A DNA stretch of 64,000 bases from positions 2,115,501 through 2,179,500 of the forward strand of contig JAJFZO010000658.1 of the NCBI GenBank assembly GCA_021397835.1, given 5' to 3'. Below the pieces are notes generated by a model. It did no database searches. It worked only from the letters and a program-made list of their open reading frames with translations, and was not told the DNA's origin. Source of the stretch: Moringa oleifera (taxonomy: Eukaryota; Streptophyta; Magnoliopsida; Brassicales; Moringaceae). Position numbers and translations under genes: made by a program. Shown here one piece after another: positions 1 to 11,213 of the stretch. Numbering within the stretch: the first letter of the stretch is position 1; each line of letters starts with the position of its first letter.

Positions 1-827
1 GATCGCTGTTTTAAAGATGCAGAAGAAATGGAGCATGAAACCGGCAGTGGCCATGGATGGGATGCTCCCCTTCCAACTTATCTTCCAAGTGTTCATCATA
101 AATTATTGTCTCAAGTAAGTTCACGGTGTCTATGATTCATGTCCCTGAGCTTGCCTGTACCTGGTCATGCTGTATATTTGGATCTCAAAACAATTCGTCC
201 ACGTGTACTACCTTATCAGCAGGACTTGATTGCAATATTTGTGGAGATTGACTTTGCTTTCTAAATTGGGAAAGAGGAGACTGCACTTGGGACCAACTTG
301 ATTAGACACCATTCATTAGTGAAGACTTTGATTTTTGATGTGATGCGAAATAATTACTCCATTTAGTGTTTTAGTCTACTTCTACTGTATCAGTTGGAAA
401 TGAAAGCTGAAAAACACAGCTCGCGTTGAAACCGGAGCTAAAAACAGAAGCTCGGACAAAGAAAGAAAATTTGTTCTTTCCTCAGCATGAGTTTATTGTC
501 AAAGGTGTCTGCTGTCAAGTTGTTTGAATGTCTTTTCTGAAATGATCACAGCGTGGATGGTATCTTCTCCACCACGGCAAAACATAGTCTCATGTTTAGA
601 AAGTGGCAATGAGTGCAAGATAGATATTTCCAGAGAATGGAAAAATCTGCTTATCCATTTACGGCTAAATACACCAGAATTTATATGCATATGGACCAAA
701 GATGTACCTGTTCAGGGACTATATGGTTATGGGACTGTCATATACAATGTTATCTTATTTAACTCTATAAGAACTTCGCATTTGCTTCAGTTTTCTTTTC
801 ATATTCCATTATTGGTGCTAAACCAAG
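1..827 (+). promoter_or_regulatory. 5' flank and promoter of P450 copy A, duplicated upstream of copy D
   Basis: This stretch is nearly identical to 13966-14781, which sits in front of P450 copy D. A more diverged version lies in front of copy E (about 19960-20911), and its proximal part recurs before pseudogene B (about 6060-6412). A TATA-like box (CTATAAGA) lies near 762-769, about 60 bp before the ATG. The short ORFs in it are not conserved as proteins between copies, so I read it as duplicated promoter and flank. Conservation of about 800 bp shows the whole unit was copied, not only the coding sequence. Confidence 0.7.
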
Positions 828-2527
828 ATGCTTCTCTTCAATCCTGTTAGCTTAGTCCTTAAAGGCTGGTCATGGTGGTGGGATGGGCTCGCAGACCACA
901 CCACCATCAGAGTGGCCGTCACCTTCCTTGCTGCAACACTTGCTATTCTGTGGTACGCATGGTTGATCAAGAAAACAAGCAAAAAGGTACCGCCCTTACC
1001 ACCAGGGCCACCAGGTTTGCCGTTACTAGGAAACCTTCTCTCTCTTGAGCCCGATCTTCATATTTACTTTGCCAAATTGTCTCAAACTTATGGCCCAATC
1101 CTGAAAGTTCAAATGTGTCGCAAAACCTGCATCGTCATAAGCTCATCTTCGTTAGCAAAACAAGTCCTCAAGGACTACGATGCAGTCTTCGCCAACCGTG
1201 ACCCGCCTGCGGCAGGATTAGCTCTGACTTACGGTGGCCTTGACATACTCTGGCGCCCCTACGGCCCTGAATGGCGCAAGCTGCGCAAGGTCTGCTTTCG
1301 TGAACTGATGAGCAAAACAAGCCTTGATGCTTGTTACTCGCTTCGTCGTCAAGAGGTGCGAGAGATGGTGAAGGAGCTCTATGGGAAGACTGGTTCGCCC
1401 ATTGACATTGGCGAGCTATCGTTCTTGACAGCGCTGAACGTGATGATGAGCATCTTGTGGGGTGTTTCCGTGGAATACAGAGAGAAGAGAAAATTGGCTT
1501 ATGAGTTTAGGCATGTAGTGGAAGAGATGGTTACATTGCTAGGAAAACCAAACATCTCTGATCAGTTGCCGGTTCTTGCCCCCTTTGATTTACAAGGCAT
1601 CCAATCCAAAATGAAGAAGCTCTCGTTGTGGCTCGACAGTACTTTCGATCAAATGTTAGCAGGCAAATTGAAAGCAGATGAAACCAAGGGAGAGAGCAAA
1701 AGGAACAACAACGACAACAAGAGGAAGGACCTCCTGCAAGTCCTCTTAGAGCTCAAGCAGCAGGAAGATGATACGACCACACTGTCCACAACCCAAATTA
1801 AGGCTTTGTTAATGGTACGTATCTATTGCAAAATTCTAGCACTTATATTTTCTCTTGTTTTTCAGCCTGCCAATTTGGTCATATTGGGAGTTCGCTAATT
1901 TTGATACAGGACGTCATTGCTGGAGCAACGGATACAACATCCACAACAGTGGAATGGGCAATGGCAGAGTTGCAGCGGCATCCAGAGATACTGAAGAGAA
2001 CCTGTGAAGAGTTGGAGAGAGTGGTAGGAGATGATAACATTGTAGAGGAATCCCACATACCCAACCTGCATTACTTGTATGCAGTCATAAAAGAGACATG
2101 GAGAATTCACCCACCTCTTCCTCTCCTAGTTCCACACAGCCCTAGTGAAAGTGTTACCCTGGCTGGGTACACCATCCCTAAGGGCTCCAGGGTTTTCCTT
2201 AACATATGGCTTATGCAGAGGAACCCGGAAGCTTGGAAGAATCCCCTGGAATTTCAGCCTGAGAGGTTCTTGGAAGATGCAAGAACAGGTGACTATCACG
2301 GCAACAATTTCAACTTTCTTCCTTTTGGATCTGGGAGGAGAATTTGTGCAGGAATTCCTTTAGCAGAGAAGATGGTCATGTATGTGTTAGCTACACTGCT
2401 GCATTCCTTTGAATGGAAATTACCAGAAGGACAGAAGCTTGACATGAGGGAGAAATTTAGAATCGTAATGAAGAAATCAGACCCACTTGTTGTAGTACCA
2501 ACTGCAAGATTACCCAAGGAAGAGTAA
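828..2527 (+). CDS. Cytochrome P450, CYP706-like (copy A, intact)
   Basis: Two exons, 828-1814 and 1910-2527, separated by a phase-0 GT-AG intron, give 534 aa. The N-terminus has a membrane anchor at about residues 28-46, then the proline-rich hinge (PPLPPGPPGLP). The C-helix WRKLR, I-helix AGATDTT, K-helix ETWR, PERF and the haem loop FGSGRRICAG are all present, so the protein should be a catalytically competent ER monooxygenase using NADPH-P450 reductase. Central motifs such as KPNISD and FDLQGI resemble the CYP706 family, whose known members oxidise terpenes and other specialised metabolites; the substrate here is unknown. The start is the first ATG after the TATA box and matches the other copies. 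Compared with copies D and E, a C-to-T change makes an early stop (GAG TAA) and removes the last three residues (QYC). The gene is a mosaic: its 5' part and flank match copy D, its 3' part and flank match copy E. Confidence 0.9.
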
Positions 2528-3323
2528 TATTGCTGAGATTTGAACCCTTTCTTTCCTTCTTAGAAGAACTCCCACGTCCTACCATGTCATTCCCTTGATA
2601 CTTTATTAGAAGTCTGTCCATGCCCCATGTCATATTATGTCAATTGTTTGATGTGGTGAAATAAATGTATAGGCTTGCTATGGGCCTCATAAAATGGCCT
2701 TAGCACTACTTTTTAAAATTTAGAATGGAAAAGATTCAATAAACTTGGGGGCTGAATGATTATCAGGACGATTACTTGCATGAAATCCACTTTGTTGGGT
2801 TGTGTGCACCTTGACAGCTTTAACTCGAGCGTGCAGGAGGCCTGCTAGATCTAATCACAACTTAAAAACAATTGGGAGAAGGAATCCTGTTTTCTTCTTT
2901 ACCATGAAGTTGGTTTTGAAAATCCAAGCACCCCAAATCACTATCATAACAGGCATTTTGAGGGCTCAACCAAATTAGCAGGTTGTACTGCATATCAAAA
3001 CCAAACATGAACCGATGATCATCTTTCCACAGACCGAGCCAACCTACTTGATCAAATGGCATAACATTTGTAATATCAAATAACGCATTAAAATAACACA
3101 TCCGAACATTCTTAAGACAATGAACATGAAACAAAATCCAGCTCCAAACAAAAAAATATATATTGTCATAGTTTTAGCTTCCAAACAGAAACTACAATGA
3201 ACGGTTCAACCGTTCATTCAGCCTCCAAGACACTACACTCAGCACTATGGGGCCAAAACAAGGAAAGAGTTCTAATGACTAAGAAGCTAGGTAGAGCCAA
3301 AAAGGAGAAGTGATGGCACACAT
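2528..3323. other. 3' flank of P450 copy A, convergent with an RPS20 relic
   Basis: The stretch matches 22618-23415 behind copy E almost throughout, including AATAAA-containing DNA about 130 bp after the stop (GAAATAAATG near 2659), which is a plausible poly(A) signal for the P450. The second half corresponds to the 3' untranslated and downstream region of the RPS20 gene on the opposite strand. No gene of its own is visible; a 90-codon ORF on the minus strand (2862-3134) has no recognisable family. Confidence 0.6.
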
Positions 3324-3817
<494 letters not shown>

Positions 3818-3820
<3 letters not shown>

Positions 3821-4655
3821 TATGTTAATAGTACATATCCAAGAGGAAGGACTTCCTGCAAGTCCACTTAGTGCTCAGGCAGCAGGAAGATGACAAGACC
3901 TCACTATCCAACGCCGAAATTAAGGCTATGTTAATAGTACATATCTATTGCAAAATTCTTGCACTTCTCCATTAACTTTTTCTTTTCTTTTCTCTTCAGT
4001 GCTTCAATTTGGTCTTATTGAGAATTTGATAATTTTGATACAGACATTGTTTCTGGAGCAACGAATACAACATCCACAACAGCGGAATGGGCAATGGCAG
4101 AGTTGCTGCAGCAGCCAGAGATACTAAAAACAACCTGTGAAAGAGTTGGAGAGACTGGCAGGAGATGACAATATTGTGGAGGAACCCCACAGACCCAACC
4201 TGCATTACTTGTCTGCAGTCATAAAAGAGACATGGAGAATGCACCCACATCTTCCTTTCCTGGTTCAACACAGCCCTAGTGAAACTTCTACCCTGGCTGG
4301 GTACACCATCCCTAAGGGATCCAGGGTTTTCCTTGACATATGGCTTATGCACAGGAACCCGGAAGCTTGGAAGAATCCCCTGGAATTTGCGCCTAAGAAA
4401 TTCTGGGAAGATGCAGGAACAGGTGACTGTCATGGCAACAATTTCAACTTTCTTCCGTTTGGATTCGGGAGGAGAATCTGTGCAGGGATTCCTTAGCAGA
4501 GCGGATGGTAACTTATGTGTTAGCTACGCTGCTGCATTCCTTTGAATGGAAACTACTAGAGGGGCAGAAACTTGACGTGAGGGAGAAATTTGGATTCGTG
4601 ATGAAGAAATCAGATCCATTTGTTGTCGTACCCACTGCAAGATTCCAACTTTGAA
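3818..4655 (+). pseudogene. P450 fragment A' (end of exon 1, intron, exon 2)
   Basis: The fragment holds about 90 bp of the exon 1 tail (3841-3930), the intron, and most of exon 2 with the ETWR, PKKF-like and FGFGRRICAG motifs recognisable. It is broken in several ways: a base is lost at the exon 2 acceptor (ATACAG followed by ACATT instead of GACGTC), there is a frameshift near 4137, and a one-base loss after CAGIP (near 4493) creates a stop. It starts abruptly at the RPS20 promoter and ends where a copia relic begins. It is a dead remnant of another P450 unit, not an exon of copy A. Confidence 0.88.
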
Positions 4656-5330
4656 GATATTAATAAGATTTTCATTGTTTTCTATGATCAAAAGATCATT
4701 AACAAAAATAAAATAACAACTAAATCAACATATTCATGTTTTTATGTAAAGAGATGCTTCATTTAGACTTTCAACAAAGCCTAAGCTCAGTAGATGATCA
4801 TCAAGACAACTATGCCAAGCTCTTGGAGCCTGTTTGAGGCTTCTTCAACCGGTACACCTTGTCCTTCTACCTTTGTATAATAAGACTTTCAATTTGTTCA
4901 ACGTAGATATCTTCCTCGATCTAAGAAACCATTCTAAAATGCAGACTTCACATCTAGTCCATCAACATTGAACTTGATTTTAAAAACTCATTTCACCTTG
5001 ATAATATTTTTGTTTTGAGTTCTTTCAACAAGCTTCCAAGATTTGTTGGTTGTGGGATGCAATATTGCATCTTGCATAGATGTCAAAGAGTGATCTGCTA
5101 CACATTAACATCTTCTTCATTGGGTTATAATCCGCCAAAATGATGATTCCCATTACTTCCTTTCCAATCCTACTGCTCTTCCTTCATAAAGACTAACATC
5201 TTTATTGATGATGATCTTCTTTGTCTGAAAAATTTTATCCCAAGCTTGTAAATAAGCAGTCATCTCTACTGCCCACGACTAATAATTTTCACCGTTTGAA
5301 TACTAGAAGTAGAATCGCTGTAAAAAATTT
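4656..5330 (-). mobile_element. Ty1/copia reverse-transcriptase relic
   Basis: Read on the minus strand across many stops and frameshifts, pieces match the copia-type reverse transcriptase order: a degenerate VKSAFLNG-like segment, EEDIYVEQ, a [10 protein letters not shown] segment, then LSLGFVKS-like and LYVDDLLI-like remnants close to the P450 fragment. No frame stays open beyond a few dozen codons. It is an old, inactive copy. I see no LTRs or target-site duplication at its edges, so the limits are approximate. Confidence 0.6.
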
Positions 5331-6059
5331 TTTAGTCATAATTTTCACTCAAGTGATGTGAGTTGAAAAAAAAAAATGGTTTGATTTGAAACACTGACAC
5401 TCAACTCACTCTCGACTTGCAACCTGGATTCCTCAAGAAGAAAGGTCTGTTCATACCGATTGTTGTTTCCCTAAATAAAAGATACAGGAAGAACTCAACT
5501 GAAATTCAAAAAAAAAAAAAAAAAAATCAAATGATCTTGTCAAAATAGGGTCTACTGGGCTTGACCGCAACTGAGCGATGACAAGACTCAATGTTTGGTC
5601 TGACTAATTCTTGATGGATTTTTAGCCAATCAAACCTATAAAAGAGAAATAACATTAGGTGATCTAGTAAAGACGAAAATTTTTAATCAAAATGAAAGCT
5701 TAAGATCTTGCGGGAGCGTGCATGAGATTTTTATGAACATTTTTGTTACTGCTTCCAAAAAGCTGTCTGTACTGTATTGCTGTCAAATTGAGGGGACTAA
5801 ACCTCTGTTACACTGATCAAAGACCTAGCTCCGGATTTTCTTTCAGCCCTCTTGAACTTGGACCCATTATTTTTAAATCAATCCTGAGCTCGTGACCCAT
5901 TTTTCTCTTTAATAATCATATCAAACTAAACTGGACTCTTATTCTGCTTAAATCAATAATACCCACATCAGATGTGATACTATATTAGATAGCAAATCAA
6001 CATACTATATATATTTATTCTTTTGGTCTATTATTACTGAATCACTTGGAAAATTAAAG
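5331..6059. other. Intergenic DNA with no recognised gene
   Basis: The region holds AT-rich sequence with poly(A) runs near 5365 and 5506-5526 and no ORF that looks coding. It separates the copia relic from the 5' flank of P450 pseudogene B. From about 6060 onward, homology to the other P450 5' flanks begins (for example the conserved segment near 6130). Confidence 0.5.
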
Positions 6060-6412
6060 CTAAAAAACAGAAGCTCGAACAAAGTAAGAAAATTTGTAAT
6101 TTTCTTCTGCATTTCCTTGCATGTTACTGTCAAAGGTGTCTGCTGTCAAGTTTTGCCTGGATGTCTTTTCTGATAGCAGGTGTGGGCGCAATAGATATTT
6201 CGGGAGATTATTAGTCGCCAAGGAAGCTACGAAACCATCAAACACAATTCTAATAATGGAAAATCTGCTTCTCAGGATCTTCATTGATGGCTTGATTATA
6301 TGGTTATGGGACTGCTTTATCCCGTCGTCATTTTTAACTCTTATAAGTACATTCATCACCTCGCATGTGCTTCAGTTTTGTTTTGATCATATTCAATTGG
6401 TACTAAACCAAG

Positions 6413-7221
6413 ATGCTTTTCTTTAAGCCTGTTAGCTTAGTCCTTGAAAGCTGGTCATGGTGGTGGGATGGGGTCACAGACCACACCACCATCACGTGGT
6501 CGTCATCTTCTTGTCTGCGGCACTTACTATTATGTGGCATGCATGGGTGATTAAGAAAACCAACAAAAACATATCGCCGCTGCCATTAGGTTTGCCTTTA
6601 CTAGAAAACCTTCCTCTGTTGAGCCTGATCTTCATCTTTACTTTGCCAAATTGTCTCAAACTTATGGCCCAATCATGAAAGTTCGAACGGGTAGCAAAAC
6701 CTGCATCGTCATAAGCTCATCTTCATTGGCAAAACAAGTCTTCAAGGACTAAGATGCAGTTTTTGCTAACCGTGATCCATTTGCGGCCGGATTAGCTATC
6801 ACTTAGTGGCCTTGACAAGGCATGGAGCCCCAACGGCCCTGAATGCCGGCGCAAGTTGCGTAAGGTCCGTGTTCGTGAACTGATGAGCAACACCAACCTT
6901 GATGGTTGTTGCTCAATTCGTCGACAAGAGTGTGCGAAAAATGGTGAAGGAGCTCCATAGGAAAACAGGTTCACCCATTGACATTGGCGAGCTATCGTTC
7001 TTAACAGCGCTGAACGCGATAACAAGCATCTTATGGGGTAGTTCCGGATCGCAACCATAAGAGAAAATTGGGTTAAGAGTTTAGGCATGTAATGGAAGAG
7101 ATGTTTACTTTGCTAGGAAAAACAAAAATTTCTGATTTGTTTCCTGTGCTTGCTCCATTTAATCTAGATGGCATCAAATTGAAAATGGAGAAGCTATTGT
7201 TGTGGTTGGATGAGAATTTCT
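6413..7221 (+). pseudogene. P450 pseudogene B (exon 1 only, truncated by a retroelement)
   Basis: The sequence aligns with exon 1 of the intact copies from the ATG at 6413 to the segment encoding LWLD (about 7200-7215). Its N-terminal segment loses frame within the first 30 codons (the TTIR segment). It also has an in-frame stop in the KDYDAVF segment (GACTAAGAT) and further indels around 6800-7060. At 7222 it is cut off by the LTR of a copia element. Exon 2 is absent on the far side of that element, where sequence resumes in the 3' flank, so the insertion was accompanied or followed by a deletion of at least the rest of the gene. Confidence 0.9.
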
Positions 7222-7662
7222 TGTTGAGTATGCGTGAATACAAATTTATCTAAAAAGTATATACTTATATACTTATGTAAAAAGATACATATTTATATTT
7301 AAAAAAGTATCTTAACATTTTCCCACATTTATTTTTAGCTTGGGCTTTGCTATATAAAAAAGAGATTTTTACCCATGTAAACAACACAACAGAGAGAGTG
7401 GTTGAGAGTCTTAAGGCTTTATTCTAATAGAGTGAGTGCTAAATAAAACAATTATCTCTTTTGTAATCTATTTTTATAATGAAAAAGTTTTCTGTGGTAA
7501 TTGCAAAGTCGATATAACTCTCAATTGAGGATGAACCATTATAAATCTTATATTTTTGTGATTGGTTTTTTTTTTTTTTTGCTTTTATTATTATTACTTT
7601 CGAATTTTAGGGATTTAATATTTAAGTTATCAACTAAAGATCTAGTTGTCAAATTCCTAATA
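7222..7662 (+). repeat. Left LTR of the copia composite
   Basis: The 441-bp LTR aligns along its whole length with the reverse complement of 8774-9205. It begins TGTTGAGTATG and contains a TATATAA-type box near 7352 and the conserved motif CAACAGAGAGAGTGG near 7387. The two LTRs differ by many substitutions and small indels, so the element is not a recent insertion. Confidence 0.85.
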
Positions 7663-8773
7663 ACTGGCATCGGAGCTTTGGGTTTTGAGATTAAAAGTAA
7701 TGGGTAGCAAAGAAAACTCATCACATGGGATCATCAAAGTTTGATTGTACGGATTATACCTTCTAGAGAATGGAAATCAACGATTATCTGTATGAAAAAA
7801 AGCTGTGTGAACCACTTTTGGGTCAAAAGCCTAAAAAGATTTCAAAAAGCGATTGGGATCTCCTTGATAGACAGGTGTTGGGGGTTATTCGGCTGACACT
7901 GTCAAAAAATGTTGCTCATAATGTGACGAATGAGAAAACAACTGTAAGTTTAACGATTGTGCTATCTGACATATATAAAAAACATTTAGCAAACAACAAG
8001 ATTTTTCTAATGAAAAAGCTATTTCACTTGAAAATGGGTGAAAATAATTATGTAACAACTCATCTTAATAAGTTTAATATTATTATTAATCAGTTATCTT
8101 AATGAGTTATTAGTAAGTACATGAGCAATCTATAAAAACAACACTGAGAAGCAGTTAAATAAATTTTTAGGTATTTAAAAAATACTACAGACTTAACTTT
8201 GTACTTCACGAAAACAGATATGAGTTTGCATGATTATGTTGACGTTAATATGGCTGGTGATATAGATAGCAGAAAAAGTAATACAGGGTATCTTTACAAT
8301 TTCAAATACCTTATCATCAAAGTCAATCTTAATAAGAGATAACTGATTAACAATAGTATTAAACTCATTAAAATAAGTTACCGCAGAATTACCTTCTCCC
8401 ATTTTCAAGTGAAATAGCTATTTCATGAGCAAAACCTTGTTGTTTGCTGAAGGTTTTTCATACATGTTAGATAGTACCTTCACCAGACTTGCAGTTGTTT
8501 TCTCCTTTGCCAAGTTGTGAATAACATTATGTGACAATGTCAGTGGAATAACCCTCAACACCTGTCTATCAAAGAGATCCCAATCGCTTTTTGAAACCTT
8601 TTTAGGCTTTTGACCCAAAAGTAGTTCATGTAACTTTTTTTCATACAGATAATCCTTGATTTGCATTCACCAAAAGGCATAATCCATCCAATCAAACTTT
8701 GATGATCTCATGTAATGAGTTTTCTTCGCTACCCATTACTTTCAATCTTAAAACCCAAAGCTCTGATACCAAT

Positions 8774-9205
8774 TGTTGAAAACTTAACAATCAGATTCCT
8801 AGTTGGTGGATCAAATATCAAATCTCTGAATCCGAAAGCAATAATAACAGAAGTAAGAAGAAAAATAAACAACCACAGAAACACAAGATTTATAGTGGTT
8901 CACCCTCAATTGAGAGTGACATCCACTTTGTAGACACTGCAGGAATCCTTTTCGCTATGAAAACAGATTACAAGCGAGATAATTGTTTTTCACTAGCCCT
9001 CATTTTGTTGGAATAAAGCTCTAAGACTCTCACCCACTCTCTCTGTTGTGTTATTTACATTGGTGGGAATCTTTTTTTTATATAGTAAAGCCTAAGGTTA
9101 AAAATAAATGTGTAAAAATCCTAAGATACATTTTTAGATAAGTATATACCATTTTAGATAAATATATACCCTTTCAAATAAATTTGTCTGCACACATACT
9201 CAACA
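8774..9205 (-). repeat. Right LTR of the copia composite (inverted)
   Basis: On the minus strand the LTR starts TGTTGAGTATG at 9205 and ends TTTTCAACA at 8774. It is followed by the intact primer-binding site TGGTATCAGAGC for initiator-Met tRNA. The orientation is opposite to the left LTR, whereas a normal insertion has two LTRs in direct orientation. Confidence 0.85.
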
Positions 9206-9780
9206 CAAGCAGTACAACCCTCACAAAATTCACAAAAAGAGATATAAGAATCTTCAAATTGCGTTGGAATTAATCAATCACATGTAACATAGAAGATGTC
9301 AATCTCATCATCAAGGACTTCCCATGGAAAACATATTTTCACCAAATTAATATCAAACAATGCATTTAAATAAGACATCCAAACGTCATCTTAACACAAT
9401 GAACGTAAAACAAAATCCTGCTCCAAACAAAAATTATCTTATCAAGTTTTAGCTTCAAAACCAGCATACCAAAACAGAAACTACAATAACCCAACAACTG
9501 TTCATTTAGCTTTGAGAAGCTCCACGCAACACTATAGTCAACTGAGAAGCAAGGTAGAGCCAAAAAGGGGAAGTGATGAACTCCTTCTTCACGGGGTCCT
9601 CATCCTCATTTCTTTCCATTTTACAGAGCAGATAAACAAACGATTGACAGAAGCTATAACTTTAGCATCAATTTCCATCGTAAAAGTCATGATATAAGCA
9701 ACCTTCATGATCACCACTGAGCAACATAATAATTAAATTAAATTATCAATGAAGCCAAAGTTAGAAGTAATTACTTTATA
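9206..9780 (-). pseudogene. RPS20 relic 2: 3' flank and intron, exons lost
   Basis: About 9335-9585 matches the 3' flank of the RPS20 gene (compare 23150-23405), up to the base just before the stop codon. At about 9585 it jumps to sequence matching RPS20 intron 2 (compare 24090-24220), so the last coding exon has been deleted. No S20 coding sequence remains. Together with P450 pseudogene B it forms one degraded copy of the P450-RPS20 unit, with a copia element in between. Confidence 0.7.
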
Positions 9781-10665
9781 TCCAACCCAGCTTGCGCTGC
9801 ACTATCAATGCAATAAGTACAGAGAGAAAAAGGTTGTAACTGGTAAAATCACCCAAAAGCAGGCCCATTAGAGGAGTGGGGCTGGGCAATTGTTACCCCA
9901 AAACGTGAGTAAGATGTCTACTTTTTGCATACGTTTGAATGAGAAAGCAGCTGGTAAGTTCTTTGAAACCCATCCATAATACTCTTCTAATGTTAAAACA
10001 ATTAAAAAAATTTGGGGAGGGGGGGAGGAGAAGAGCATACTTCATTATGTCCAATCAAGCAGTTTCTAAGCAATTTTCCATTAAGAACTAAATGATCCTT
10101 AAAGAATTAATTAAACAATGTAACAGTAACTGCAATATCATTAATCAACAATCAACTTCAAATTGTTTTTCTTCTTTCTCCGGACAATTCAGATGTCCAC
10201 AATATAACCCCCAAGATGACTTACTCTCAACCTAAAGATTCAGCCTATTCACCGACTGGTTTTGATCGGGAGGGCGGCTCAGGCCCTCAGCCAGTTTGCT
10301 TAAACGGGATGGATCCGTCATCAAATATTCAACATGTGTTTGGCTCTTTGATTAAGCCACTCTTTCTTTAGCACACTCGTAGATTTCAATTGCTTGTGCC
10401 AGCGCCTGTATTACCATGCAAAACGTGAAATCAGACCCATTTAAATAAATAATTAGAGATAAAAAAGAAAAAGAAACTTGTGATCATGATGTCTTGCAGA
10501 AAGGTGGTTAATTTCATGGATGGCCAGTGATCGAGATTATGCGAAGACAAAGCAAAGAAATTCAAACTAGTGATAGAAATGATCTTACAACGTTCATATC
10601 ATATGCCGCAGTTTAAAGCCTTTAGTACGAGGGTTTTCTTTGGCCAAGATTTCGCGATCCTCACT
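9781..10665. other. Spacer with no clear gene; one possible orphan terminal exon
   Basis: The sequence is moderately AT-rich, with a G-run near 10014-10025. On the minus strand, 10405-10352 could be a 54-bp terminal exon: it has a 3' acceptor AG, then 17 codons (ALAQAIEIYECAKERVA) and TAA. No upstream exon is visible and the peptide is too short to assign, so I do not call a gene. The homology to the RPS20 intron fades out near 9740-9780. Confidence 0.35.
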
Positions 10666-11013
10666 CTAGTAATCGAAGGTGCAATAATGTCCTATCGGGA
10701 ACCGCTGAGCCGCACAGATTAGGCACCTGCACCAGCAGTCGAAGTCCTGTCGGCCAACCTTCTTGTTGCAGCTCTCACATCTGTTCTTCATCACTCTTGT
10801 TCTTGATTCAGTAGCGACTATAGGAGTAGTTATCTCTGAAGAAGCAGTTGGTGCGGTAGTTGGACAACTAGGTTTTGCCTCGACTAATATTTTAGCATTC
10901 TCCTCTTTGAGAGAGTGCGTGTAGCATTTCGAGCAGAGGTTCTTGCTCTTCACGAAACCATAGAAGCCAGAACCCCTTGCACAGAGTAATGAAATTGAAT
11001 TGTTAAGATCCAT
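10666..11013 (-). pseudogene. A20/AN1 zinc-finger (stress-associated protein) gene, probably broken
   Basis: The single-exon frame of 115 aa starts at MDLNNS; an upstream in-frame ATG at 11211 lies 5' of a TATA-like box (CATAAATA near 11130), so it is probably not used. An A20-type finger (LCARGSGFYG...CSKCY) is followed by an AN1-type finger (NRCESCNKKVG...CTFDY). Plant SAPs of this kind act in stress signalling and ubiquitin binding. Two zinc ligands look lost: the second A20 cysteine is Ser, and the first AN1 histidine is Gln. A TAG follows CTFDY, yet the next in-frame codons (SEDREILAKENP) still resemble the normal SAP tail, so the stop is a recent nonsense change. It could be a transcribed divergent SAP, but pseudogene is likelier. 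Confidence 0.75.
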
Positions 11014-11213
11014 AGCCCGCTCTTTCTTGTTGTTCTTCTTTCTCTTTTCTTTTTCTTTGGTGGCGATGATCGAGAGAACTTGGGCGTTGATAATTGATAA
11101 TGGGTGTGCTAGCGAGATTTGATGTATATTTATGGAGAAGATACCCTTATCTGCTTCGAAGTCGGGGGTACTCCGACTCCAGGATCTTGTCTTCCGGAAA
11201 CTTCTTTTCAATA

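Larger units (their letters stand above)
7222..9205. mobile_element. Rearranged Ty1/copia retrotransposon with inverted LTR-gag arms
   Basis: The left arm (+) has an LTR at 7222-7662 starting TGTTGAGTATG, a degenerate initiator-Met tRNA primer site just after it, and a gag start at about 7740-8100 (KISKSDWDLLDRQ, NKIFLMKKLFHLKMGE). A short + strand pol fragment follows (about 8145-8300), reading EAVK, YLKNTTDLTLYF, DYVDVNMAGD and SRKSNTGYL, which is the RNase H region. The right arm is inverted: gag on the minus strand at about 8310-8690, primer site TGGTATCAGAGC (rc at 8760-8771), and an LTR at 8774-9205 ending in ACTCAACA. Both outer ends are therefore LTR 5' ends. No matching target-site duplication is visible (TTTCT on the left, CAAGC on the right). 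Most of pol is missing, so it cannot move by itself. Confidence 0.88.

Noticed and set aside
524..850. 108-codon ORF upstream of P450 copy A
   Set aside because: The same DNA before copy D (14478 onward) is interrupted at different places and the encoded peptide is not preserved, so it is promoter/flank sequence.
10352..10405. Possible minus-strand terminal exon (17 codons)
   Set aside because: It has a good acceptor and stop but no companion exons within reach and no recognisable family; noted in the spacer entry only.
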